Origin: a virus
IMG/VR virus record: IMGVR_UViG_3300025759_000325
Location: 1-34,409 of that record
Reading direction: 5' to 3' (one strand)
DNA: 34,409 nucleotides
Of the stretch, positions 27,902 to 34,409 are shown one piece after another. The notes under the pieces are model-generated. The model was not told the origin of the DNA. It searched no databases and worked only from the letters and a program-made list of their open reading frames with translations. The number at the start of each line of letters is the position of its first letter. The stretch's first letter is position 1. A program made the translations under genes and the position numbers.

Positions 27902-29598
27902 CAGTTGTTCAAACCAACAGAGGGGAACGACCCAAACGGCAAGCCACCGTTTGCATCACCGCTAGGAAAACGTTTACGGCAATCACTGATCCGCTTGCCA
28001 CACACGTCAGCGTCTACAGAAGGTGTTTTCGTTACCTGCTCAACTTTCGGCTCTGTCGTGATGGGATCGTTTGACGAAGACCATGTGACATCGCTGCCGT
28101 CAGAGTCTTCAACCACTAGAACGCCATCATCTTTTAGGCGTAGCTGCTTTGCATTTAAGAAACCAGTAGCAGTGACTTTGTATCCAGCTCCAACTTCTTG
28201 CAAGGTTCCATCTGTCGGATGGTTGTCGCGGAATGGGTTGTTAGACGTGATAGGGACTTTTGCAATCCAATCTTCCTTGTCCTTCCAAAGGCCAGTCTGG
28301 CTGTTGATCGTGATGCCTGTAATCGTGTTCCAGCCAAAGCCTGTGTAGTTGTTGTTGCTCGCTGAGTAGTGACCAGCGGGCAATGCAATAGAGGTGAGGT
28401 TGAAGGTGATGTTGACAGAGCGGCTGCCGTACTCAGGATGCGTCTCAGTAAAGTTCTTTGTTGCCGTTGTGGTCTGCCCTGCAGCTGAGGGGCTGCTTCC
28501 TTTCAGCTCCCAAGTAAACGCGCCAGATTTGCCACTCACAGTGTCAAGCGGATACCACTGATCCGCGCCGTCAATGTTTAGTCGAGTTAGTGCCGAGATC
28601 TGTCCCAGCCTATTAGTATCGGAGCCAGTCCAAACAACAGAGCCGCCAGCGTAATCACTTCGGGCTACATCGTCGTTGTAAAGGACAAGGTTGCCATCCT
28701 TTTGCATCACCAGCGTGTAGCCATTGGCGTTTCTGCCAATGTTTGTTTCAGACGACCAGACCGCGTTTGCTGGGATCTTTTCTGGCTTTCTGTAAACAAC
28801 AAAGTTTCCGTCAGCCTGTACTACAGCAGCAAACCAACCGTTAGTCGAGACAAGCTCATTGCCCTCAGTCAGCGATGAATCTGCGGTCAGTTTTTCTTGG
28901 TTCGTTGAGTATCCAAAACCTGTGGCGGCAACCAAGGTTATTTGCTCTCCTGCCACGTCAAAAGCGTTAGAGCCGCTGTAACCACACTCTTTGCTTTTGT
29001 ACTCCCACTGGCAGAGGTTCTGCATCACAAGGCGGCGCGGTGCCTTTGTGTTCGCCATATCAAACGACGACACCAGCTCAAACTCAACAAAATCTCTGTT
29101 CTCAGCAACCTTGCGATCGATGTAGTAAACCTCTTCCGGGAACTGTGCATTAGCCCCAGAGTCGGGGTTGCCGTAGGGATTAACGCCGTTCTCCCAGTTG
29201 TCGCTATCGAGAAAACGGCTCAGAGTGCGGATCCGTTTTACCCTTGCACCACTTAAATCATTGCCTGGCGTGATTTGGTTTACGCCTAGCAGCAAAGCCG
29301 TCATTTGGCTCTGCAGGTTTGCAATGCGGATTGATGGCCTGGGTAACGTGCCATCACCGTTAAATTCAAACCCTGATGCCTCTACAGGCAAAGGGATGTA
29401 AGGCGTGCCGCCAAATTTAATTGAGAAAGCATCGACAATATCGTCTGCATCAGTCGGCACAGTCGTCTTGCGATTCCGACCTGCATGGAAGTAATACTCT
29501 TCATCAGAGCCGTGCAGATCTTGAAACAGCTTCAACTCAAACAGCTCAATGATTGCAAAAGGGCCGGAGTTGAGAAGCTCAACAAAAGCAGTGCTCAT
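27901..29598 (-). CDS. Minor tail protein (gpL-like) with inserted bulb-type lectin module
   Basis: The N-terminal 210 residues match gpL (FELKLFQDLH, YYIDRKVAENRDFVEFELVS, APRRLVMQNLCQWEY, KSKECGYSG) and the last 40 residues match its end (DADVCGKRISDCRKRF, LPFGSFPSVG). The four Cys (196, 205, 533, 540) fit the Fe-S ligands of lambda gpL. Between them lies an insert of about 315 residues that contains two clear bulb-lectin repeats QADGNFVVY (261-269) and QKDGNLVLY (299-307), plus a degenerate third (LRLKDDGVLVVED, 486-498). The protein is 565 residues against about 230 for lambda gpL. Confidence 0.88.
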   Translation of the reverse strand: MSTAFVELLNSGPFAIIELFELKLFQDLHGSDEEYYFHAGRNRKTTVPTDADDIVDAFSIKFGGTPYIPLPVEASGFEFNGDGTLPRPSIRIANLQSQMTALLLGVNQITPGNDLSGARVKRIRTLSRFLDSDNWENGVNPYGNPDSGANAQFPEEVYYIDRKVAENRDFVEFELVSSFDMANTKAPRRLVMQNLCQWEYKSKECGYSGSNAFDVAGEQITLVAATGFGYSTNQEKLTADSSLTEGNELVSTNGWFAAVVQADGNFVVYRKPEKIPANAVWSSETNIGRNANGYTLVMQKDGNLVLYNDDVARSDYAGGSVVWTGSDTNRLGQISALTRLNIDGADQWYPLDTVSGKSGAFTWELKGSSPSAAGQTTTATKNFTETHPEYGSRSVNITFNLTSIALPAGHYSASNNNYTGFGWNTITGITINSQTGLWKDKEDWIAKVPITSNNPFRDNHPTDGTLQEVGAGYKVTATGFLNAKQLRLKDDGVLVVEDSDGSDVTWSSSNDPITTEPKVEQVTKTPSVDADVCGKRISDCRKRFPSGDANGGLPFGSFPSVGLNN

Positions 29599-29936
29599 GG
29601 CTCAATAACTTGCTGGAACGTTGCGGTCAGCTGATTAAGTCCAGCAGATGTCATCTGCTTCGACCACTGCTGGCAAATCCACTTGTAAGTGTCAGTGTCG
29701 TCTGGTGGCGACCAATCAAAATGCTCAGCCCCACCGCGTGCCTCAAGGAACGTCTCAATGGTGTCAGAGTCTGTCTCGCTGATGTTCTCCCAGGTCAGAT
29801 TCCACACCTTGAGATCTGTGTTTAAGCCATAGCGCAAGCGTTGGCTGTAGCCATCCCCAAACTGCACGTTGCGCACAGTCGGTTGACTCGTCTTAGTCGC
29901 CCCGAAATTGGGGTCAATAGAAGGAAACGTTGCCAT
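29595..29936 (-). CDS. Minor tail protein (lambda gpM-like)
   Basis: The 113-residue protein shows the gpM pattern: FPSIDPNFGATKTSQPTVRN, VQFGDGYSQRLRYGLNT, WNLTWENISETDSDTIETFL, ARGGAEHFDWSPP and an ending TATFQQVI. The protein belongs to the tail-tip complex between tape measure and gpL. It overlaps gpL by four bases and abuts the tape measure gene. Confidence 0.88.
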   Translation of the reverse strand: MATFPSIDPNFGATKTSQPTVRNVQFGDGYSQRLRYGLNTDLKVWNLTWENISETDSDTIETFLEARGGAEHFDWSPPDDTDTYKWICQQWSKQMTSAGLNQLTATFQQVIEP

Positions 29937-31606
29937 TAGCGGGTCAGAAGTCCTCCAGGTCGTTTCTGCTTAATTAACTCAGCCTGCACAGCTTGGCCAA
30001 TAACTCTGCCCAACTGGTTTGCATCAGGCTCATTGCCCTGCACGCTACTGCCACTCGCATCAACATTCACAACCACGCTGCCAACGCCACCACCTGAGGT
30101 TTCAACACCAAGGCGACCACCACGGCCACGGCGTAAGGGGAGCACGGCCTCAGGGCCTGCCTCACCCATCAACGCCATTGTTGGCCTGCCGATGTAACCG
30201 CCTTTGGCATAAGGAACGATGCCGTTCTGAGCAAACACGTTGCCCTTGGCGCTGGGGAAGATTTGACCGACCAGTGAGCCGATGCCTGAACGCAGGAACA
30301 TGCTGGCAAATGTTTTGAGCAAGCCAGATAGCGATTCACCTAAAGACTTAGTGCCGTCAATCAAACCCTCAATGGCGCTTGTGATTTGGTTGGCAAGAAC
30401 GTCTTTGACTTGATCAAGCGTGATCTTGTACTTGTCTGTTGCCTTGTCAAGCTCGACCGTCGCTGCCTTAGTTTCCTTTACTGCCTTTGTCACCTTCTGC
30501 TGCTTTTCTTCCGGCTGTTCTTTTTCATCCTTTACAGGCTTAGTGATTTGTCTGAAACGTTCGCGAACTTCAGGCACAACAGCAGCCGGTTCAACACTTA
30601 CTCTCGTTGCTCTATTGATTTCGTTGCGAAGAACTTCGCGTTTCCGCTCTAACTCCGCCACAGTTGCTTCAATGTTTCTGATTACGGCAGCTCTCTGGCC
30701 CAAAATATCCGGGCCAGTCTCAGCTTTAAGCTCCTTGAGGTTGCGTCTGTACTGGGCCAAAGCCTTATTAGTGCCCTGAATTAGAAGCGTATTTTTTCTA
30801 ATCATGGCGTCATCGCCAATCCCAAAGAACTTGGCAAAAGCCCCTGCCGCTCCACGAATAGTTTTTGTCAGATCAATAAATCCTTCTGAAAGCTCAATAA
30901 GGCCAGGCAACAAATCGTCCAAGATCTGCATCTTGAGCCGGTCCATCTCAATCCCAACCTTTGTGAGGTTGTCATTGAACGTCTCAGAGTTACGAGCAAA
31001 GTTCTCGCTTAACTCAAACCCAAATTCATCGAGAGCCTCTGAACCACCGTTTAGCAGCGTGATCATCTTTTGGCCAGAGCGGCCGAAAATGTCCATGGCA
31101 ACAGCTGCCTTCTCAGGGCCGTTCGGCAGATCTTGGAACCGATCTGCAATGTCCGACAGCAGCTGGTCAGAGTCCTTGAGGGTGCCGTCTTGGTTCTTGA
31201 CCGCGACGCCCAACTTTGCGTATGCGTCGGCGTAGGTTGCAACACCCTCCGACGCCTCGACCTGCGTGCGGGCCAAAGTCCGCAGACCCGTCTCTAGATC
31301 GCTCTGGCTAACGTCAGCAAGCTTGCCAGCATTGACATACGCCAGCAGCTTGTCGGCAGCAATGCCTGTCCTAGTGCTCAGCTTGCCAAACGCGTCAGCA
31401 GTATCAATCGCGCTTTTGCCAAGGGCGACAATTCCACCAACAGCAGCAATTGCAAACAGACCCTTGAAGGCTGCGCCGACGCCACGCACGGCCATGCCAA
31501 GGTTTTTGGCCTTGCCCTGCACTCCCTGCATGGAGTTGCCGAGCTTTTTTATATCGTTGTGGCCTGTGACCTTTGCGCCAATCAGTAGCCCAAACTTGGC
31601 AGCCAT
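29936..31606 (-). CDS. Tape measure protein
   Basis: This 556-residue, helix-rich protein starts MAAKFGLLIGAKVTGHNDIK, KLGNSMQGVQGKAKNLGMAV and has a hydrophobic stretch FKGLFAIAAVGGIVALGKSA, long coiled-coil segments and the C-terminal MALMGEAGPEAVLPLRRGRG patch common in tape measures. At about 1.5 angstrom per residue it predicts a tail near 80 nm, short for a siphovirus. Central spans may help DNA entry. It lies after the G/GT chaperones, as expected. Confidence 0.92.
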   Translation of the reverse strand: MAAKFGLLIGAKVTGHNDIKKLGNSMQGVQGKAKNLGMAVRGVGAAFKGLFAIAAVGGIVALGKSAIDTADAFGKLSTRTGIAADKLLAYVNAGKLADVSQSDLETGLRTLARTQVEASEGVATYADAYAKLGVAVKNQDGTLKDSDQLLSDIADRFQDLPNGPEKAAVAMDIFGRSGQKMITLLNGGSEALDEFGFELSENFARNSETFNDNLTKVGIEMDRLKMQILDDLLPGLIELSEGFIDLTKTIRGAAGAFAKFFGIGDDAMIRKNTLLIQGTNKALAQYRRNLKELKAETGPDILGQRAAVIRNIEATVAELERKREVLRNEINRATRVSVEPAAVVPEVRERFRQITKPVKDEKEQPEEKQQKVTKAVKETKAATVELDKATDKYKITLDQVKDVLANQITSAIEGLIDGTKSLGESLSGLLKTFASMFLRSGIGSLVGQIFPSAKGNVFAQNGIVPYAKGGYIGRPTMALMGEAGPEAVLPLRRGRGGRLGVETSGGGVGSVVVNVDASGSSVQGNEPDANQLGRVIGQAVQAELIKQKRPGGLLTR

Positions 31607-31933
31607 TTACTTGCTCTCCTTATTCAGGATCTTGACCGCCGCAGCCTCCATGACCTGCAAATTCTCAAGCACGGTCGGCTGATCCTCGACTTCATACAGT
31701 CTAAACAGCCATTCAAGAGCTACATAGTCAAAACCGCAAACGCCTGCAGACGTTGTGCGCCATTGCGTCTGACAGCGCAAGAACATCTCAACAGCAGGCC
31801 AGTTATCAGGCCACACCTCAAAATCCTTAGGCGCATCAGGCTCAGGCAGAGCCAAGCCAAACGCCTTGGCATCAGCCATCAACTCTGACTTGTCATCAGG
31901 GCCGCTGAATAGATACTCAACGGCCTCCTCTAG
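31607..31933 (-). CDS. Tail chaperone, second frame (GT extension, DUF1799-like)
   Basis: The frame reads back from 31607 without a stop through MADAKAFGLALPEPDAPKDF and LEEAVEYLFSGPDDKSEL to the slippery site at 31933-31939. As a separate gene it would start at ATG 31879 (90 residues, DUF1799-like: DFEVWPDNWPAVEMFLRCQT). Read by a -1 shift from the upstream frame it gives a fusion of 114 + 108 = 222 residues. This mirrors lambda gpG/gpGT, in which the fusion chaperones the tape measure and recruits tail tube. The region is therefore probably expressed mainly as the fusion. Confidence 0.85.
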   Translation of the reverse strand, partial: LEEAVEYLFSGPDDKSELMADAKAFGLALPEPDAPKDFEVWPDNWPAVEMFLRCQTQWRTTSAGVCGFDYVALEWLFRLYEVEDQPTVLENLQVMEAAAVKILNKESK

Positions 31934-32274
31934 TTTTTTCTCTTGGCTCCCTGCTTGCTTTCCAGATAAGCGCCAGCAATCGCGCTAGCCATCATCGGCA
32001 CGTCGAGCAGCTCGTCGCGCTTGGTGATGCTGTAAGGCAGCTCTTTGCCGTCCTCATCCTCAACACCTGCCCAGCCTGTCATCACCTCACGGGCGATCTC
32101 AACGTCAGACAAATTGCCTTCACCGCTCAGCTCAGCAATCTCCAGCAGCCGGCTTTGCGTCAAGTCTTTGAACTCAACATCAAAAGTGACCCGCTCGTGT
32201 TTGCCCCCATCAACAGGGACATCCACAGAAACGGGCCACTTGTAGGTGTTGGACTTTTTGAGGACGAATCCCAT
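31930..32274 (-). CDS. Tail assembly chaperone (gpG-like)
   Basis: The 114-residue protein opens MGFVLKKSNTYKWPVSVDVP, DGGKHERVTFDVEFKDLTQS and ends AGAYLESKQGAKRKN. The pattern of a beta-rich start with VEFK and a helical end is typical of gpG-like chaperones placed between tube and tape measure. It is probably absent from the mature virion. The last three sense codons form the slippery site, and TAG follows at once. Confidence 0.85.
   Translation of the reverse strand: MGFVLKKSNTYKWPVSVDVPVDGGKHERVTFDVEFKDLTQSRLLEIAELSGEGNLSDVEIAREVMTGWAGVEDEDGKELPYSITKRDELLDVPMMASAIAGAYLESKQGAKRKN
31933..31951 (-). promoter_or_regulatory. -1 programmed ribosomal frameshift site A AAA AAC
   Basis: In the frame of the gpG-like gene, codons AGA AAA AAC TAG present the heptamer A AAA AAC (31939-31933), directly before the stop. 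A -1 slip enters the long frame 31933-31607. A Shine-Dalgarno-like GGGAG (31951-31947) lies seven bases upstream, the position at which such motifs stimulate -1 shifting. Confidence 0.9.
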
Positions 32275-32305
32275 AAAAGGAATAATTCACCCCAAAACTA
32301 GCGCA

Positions 32306-33241
32306 TCAAGTTAAAACAATCGAGTATTCATTGTTGCCTGCTGTTGTTGGCGTGGCTGTGTAGTCAAAGTTCAGCATCTGAATCCCATCAGAATCTGAGT
32401 AGCTGACAGAAGACAAATCAGTCTGAGCTGCGCTAAACGTAAACTTGTTGCCAGCGGTTTGACCGTGCTGGAATGTGTTGTTTCCAGTAGCAGTGCCAGT
32501 GATGGCAGTGAAATAGTTCTTGGTCCCCATTGCCACGGCCTCAAGCACGATGCTGCCGCCAGGGCGACGATCAGTAATCAAAACCTCTTTAGTGCCTCCC
32601 ACCAGCTCGCGGTAAACGGTCTGGTTGTTTTGATCAAAGCTGAATGACTGAACAGCGCCGGCATAGCTGAACAGCTGCTGGCTAGTGGTGTTGCCGTTCT
32701 TAAACAACACAGGCTTGGCCTGGTTTGCATAAGTCGGCGTGGGGTTGGCGCTGTCGTCCGGTGCGTTGTAAATGCCGATCATCGTGAAACTGATGGTCGG
32801 GATTGAGCCGATCTCAGCACTGATAGAGAACGAGCCACGAGCACCAGTCACCTTATGGCGCACGCCGTCGGTGTAGTAATACAAGGTGACTGAGCTAAAT
32901 GAGCTGCTGACCGGGGCATAGGTGACAGAGGTGCTGCTAGCAACAGTCTCACTGTTGCCGCAAGCCTTCATGATTGGCCCCCATGCAGGAGCTGTGCCTG
33001 CAGCGCCAGAGGCAACCATCTCAACCTCAAAAGTCACCTCGACTCTTTGGTTGGCGTGCAAGGTCTCGTAGTTGCCCATGTAGCCACGAATCAGCTCACG
33101 TTCAACAACGTCAGACTGGAAAGGGCTGATCTCAAGGCTGCGAACCAAAATCGCATTTGCAGAACCTGTTGGGGTCGGATCGCTGCCGTAGCTGCTTTCA
33201 GATTTTGCCAACAGGAGGCGTTGACTCGTTCTTAATGCCAT
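32306..33241 (-). CDS. Major tail tube protein
   Basis: The 311-residue protein begins MALRTSQRLLLAKSESSYGS, then NAILVRSLEISPFQSDVVER, ELIRGYMGNYETLHANQRVE, VTFEVEM, a pattern common to siphovirus tail tube proteins of the gpV-like group (first strand domain, VER.LIRG). The middle is beta-rich (ITFTMIGIYNAPDDSANP-like text) and the end NEYSIVLT. The position between tail terminator and chaperones is the classical one. The ATG at 33241 is clear. Confidence 0.88.
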   Translation of the reverse strand: MALRTSQRLLLAKSESSYGSDPTPTGSANAILVRSLEISPFQSDVVERELIRGYMGNYETLHANQRVEVTFEVEMVASGAAGTAPAWGPIMKACGNSETVASSTSVTYAPVSSSFSSVTLYYYTDGVRHKVTGARGSFSISAEIGSIPTISFTMIGIYNAPDDSANPTPTYANQAKPVLFKNGNTTSQQLFSYAGAVQSFSFDQNNQTVYRELVGGTKEVLITDRRPGGSIVLEAVAMGTKNYFTAITGTATGNNTFQHGQTAGNKFTFSAAQTDLSSVSYSDSDGIQMLNFDYTATPTTAGNNEYSIVLT

Positions 33242-33293
33242 CGGTCAAAACCTCAGTTGAGAACAGCAAGTTGACTATCAGAACCCATAATAG

Positions 33294-33725
33294 TCACGGG
33301 CCTTGAGTCAGGTCAGCGAGACGGGTGCGATAGCGCACTAAATACTCCACACCAATCACACCAGCTGGCTGATCAGCGTCAACCATTTCAAACGTTGTCG
33401 TTCCTGGCTGTACGTCGATCGCCGATCCGCCAAGCGTCAGGTCCGCCATAATTTTGCTGTGCAGACTCTCAACAATCGGGTCTGCAACTTCATCAGGCTT
33501 GTCGCCACGCACGATCACAGACACACGCACTGTGAGCGACCAGTCCAAAGTAGGAAGGCTGGTGTTCTGCTCAGGCGTATCACTAATCGCTTCAACAACT
33601 AATGCGGGGCTCTCACCACGCTGCAACGGCACCACACGGCTTCTGTAGATGCGCGTCCCAACGTTGGTTGTGCCAGCAAGGCTGCTGACAATGTCGTCAA
33701 GAATGTTTTCCCGCAGCGTCGTCAT
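33294..33725 (-). CDS. Tail terminator (lambda gpU-like)
   Basis: The 143-residue product starts MTTLRENILDDIVSSLAGTT and contains RIYRSRVVPLQRGESPALVV and a beta/helix plan with DPIVESLHSKIMAD, ending GVEYLVRYRTRLADLT. This is the pattern of gpU-type tail terminators that cap the tube and join the head. It precedes the tube gene by 52 bases. Confidence 0.8.
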   Translation of the reverse strand: MTTLRENILDDIVSSLAGTTNVGTRIYRSRVVPLQRGESPALVVEAISDTPEQNTSLPTLDWSLTVRVSVIVRGDKPDEVADPIVESLHSKIMADLTLGGSAIDVQPGTTTFEMVDADQPAGVIGVEYLVRYRTRLADLTQGP

Positions 33726-34015
33726 GTCTTCTGCAGCGAGATTTCACAGATCAAACCATCGCCTACAAGACGGGTCTCTCTGACGGTGTAATCGACTGAA
33801 TCAACAGTCATGCTGGCGCCTGCCAGCAGTGTCCCAAAGTCAGAAGCCTTGGCGGTGACTTGGTAGTCAGTGCTGAGCACCATGTCACCAGCCAAGACCT
33901 GACTGGGCTGATCCAGCAAGACTTTCGCAGTCGTCGAACCCGATGTCGCCGACACCCCAAAAGGATCGTCGAAGAAAACAGCAAGGTCGTCAGTGAGAAA
34001 GTCTGCAAGTGCCAT
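33722..34015 (-). CDS. Head-tail connector (gpFII-like)
   Basis: The 97-residue product MALADFLTDDLAVFFDDPFG, a strand-rich middle with STDYQVTAKASDFGTLLAGA and an end SVDYTVRETRLVGDGLICEI, has the length and the 'Yxv......DG' ending of lambda gpFII-like head-tail joining proteins (Phage_attach family). It overlaps the terminator gene by four bases. Gene order (connector, terminator, tube) supports this. Confidence 0.75.
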   Translation of the reverse strand: MALADFLTDDLAVFFDDPFGVSATSGSTTAKVLLDQPSQVLAGDMVLSTDYQVTAKASDFGTLLAGASMTVDSVDYTVRETRLVGDGLICEISLQKT

Positions 34016-34017
34016 GA

Positions 34018-34395
34018 TCAGCCGTACTTCTTAGAACCAAGAGCAACAACGCTCAGAGCACCAGCGCCAGTGCCACCAGCAACGGTGATGACGGCACGGA
34101 TGTAACGCTTGACCTCATCGCTGTTGATGCGAAGGGTTTCAGTCAGTGCGGTGTTAGCAGTTGTGGTCGTGAAGGCCAAGCCAGAAACATCACCAAAGGT
34201 GCTGTTGTCTGCAGAGTCTTGAATCTTCACGGCGTAGGTGATGCCAGAGCCACCGGCTTCAGCATCAAGTACGGCCATGATGTCGCCCTCGTAATCAACG
34301 AGATCGACGCCAGTGCGGTTGGCGGTGGCAGTCACCACATCACTTGCCGAGAGCGACAAGAGCGTGGTTTTTGTGCCGAGATTTTGGACGGTCAT
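34018..34395 (-). CDS. Probable virion structural protein (125 residues)
   Basis: The product MTVQNLGTKTTLLSLSASDV is followed by a beta-sandwich-like sequence with SGITYAVKIQDSADNSTFGD and a Gly/Thr-rich end. Similar small proteins occur between capsid and connector in cyanophages and other siphoviruses, probably as head-decoration or neck components; the ITYAVKIQDSADNSTF pattern is typical. It is two bases from the connector gene. The true role (decoration or neck) is undecided. Confidence 0.6.
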   Translation of the reverse strand: MTVQNLGTKTTLLSLSASDVVTATANRTGVDLVDYEGDIMAVLDAEAGGSGITYAVKIQDSADNSTFGDVSGLAFTTTTANTALTETLRINSDEVKRYIRAVITVAGGTGAGALSVVALGSKKYG

Positions 34396-34409
34396 GATTG
34401 TTTAGCCCT

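Noticed and set aside
33273-33295. GACTAT/ATAGTC dyad before the tail tube gene
   Set aside because: It is a six-pair stem with an eleven-base loop and no T-run or promoter match, so it is too weak to call.
19389-34395. Many rightward frames of 60-140 residues opposite the tail genes
   Set aside because: All are shadows of long, well-recognised structural genes and lack starts, motifs or coupling.
1-34409. tRNA genes, CRISPR arrays, insertion sequences, integrase, photosynthesis genes
   Set aside because: Looked for and not seen: no cloverleaf with a TTCRANY arm in the gaps, no regular spaced repeats, no transposase or recombinase motifs, no psbA/hli-like sequence.

Overview
The window is most of the genome of a tailed, lambda-like (long non-contractile tail) phage that most likely infects marine picocyanobacteria (Synechococcus/Prochlorococcus type). 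The siphovirus assignment rests on genes in lambda order (gpFII-like connector, gpU-like terminator, tail tube, G/GT chaperones, short tape measure, gpM, gpL, gpK-like JAB, gpI, gpJ, fibres). The cyanobacterial host is inferred from many small proteins that I recognise from cyanophages: basic proteins left of terL, a C39-like peptidase with a holin-like protein, and a set of signal-peptide proteins. No integrase, tRNA, CRISPR array or photosynthesis gene was seen.

Layout. (1) 1-2987, leftward: a portal fragment running off the left edge, six small basic or zinc-ribbon proteins, and the large terminase. (2) 3086-3523, rightward: a putative small terminase and a strong terminator. (3) 3524-4003: a 480-base gene-free region rich in inverted repeats, with a promoter and a structured leader; possible packaging site, origin or early control region. 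(4) 4004-7373, mostly rightward: an early-type operon of very small, overlapping genes (ATGA couplings), interrupted by one leftward gene behind overlapping divergent promoters. (5) 7353-9204, leftward: a small conserved protein, a PD-(D/E)XK exonuclease, a 53-residue protein and a possible ssDNA-binding protein. (6) 9360-13011, rightward: a primase-polymerase/helicase fusion followed by small genes, two of them ribbon-helix-helix-like. (7) 12969-14775, leftward: dCTP deaminase, membrane-anchored C39-like peptidase and a 57-residue companion. (8) 14818-17714, rightward: a holin-like protein and three exported proteins, with a leftward Pro-rich membrane protein overlapping both neighbours. (9) 17698-34395, leftward: small exported or membrane proteins, then fibres, tail tip, tape measure, chaperones, tube, terminator, connector and a structural protein at the right edge.

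The portal reads out of the left edge and neck genes enter at the right edge, while no major capsid protein, protease or scaffold is present. The simplest reading is a circular or circularly permuted genome whose head genes lie just outside the window.

The most notable features are: a textbook -1 frameshift site (A AAA AAC) joining two tail-chaperone frames; a bulb-type lectin module inserted between the two cysteine pairs of the gpL-like tail-tip protein; divergent promoters sharing a -35 palindrome with a 5'-terminal hairpin on the primase message; a possible two-promoter switch at 5083-5134; and a compact region where opposite-strand genes overlap at both ends.
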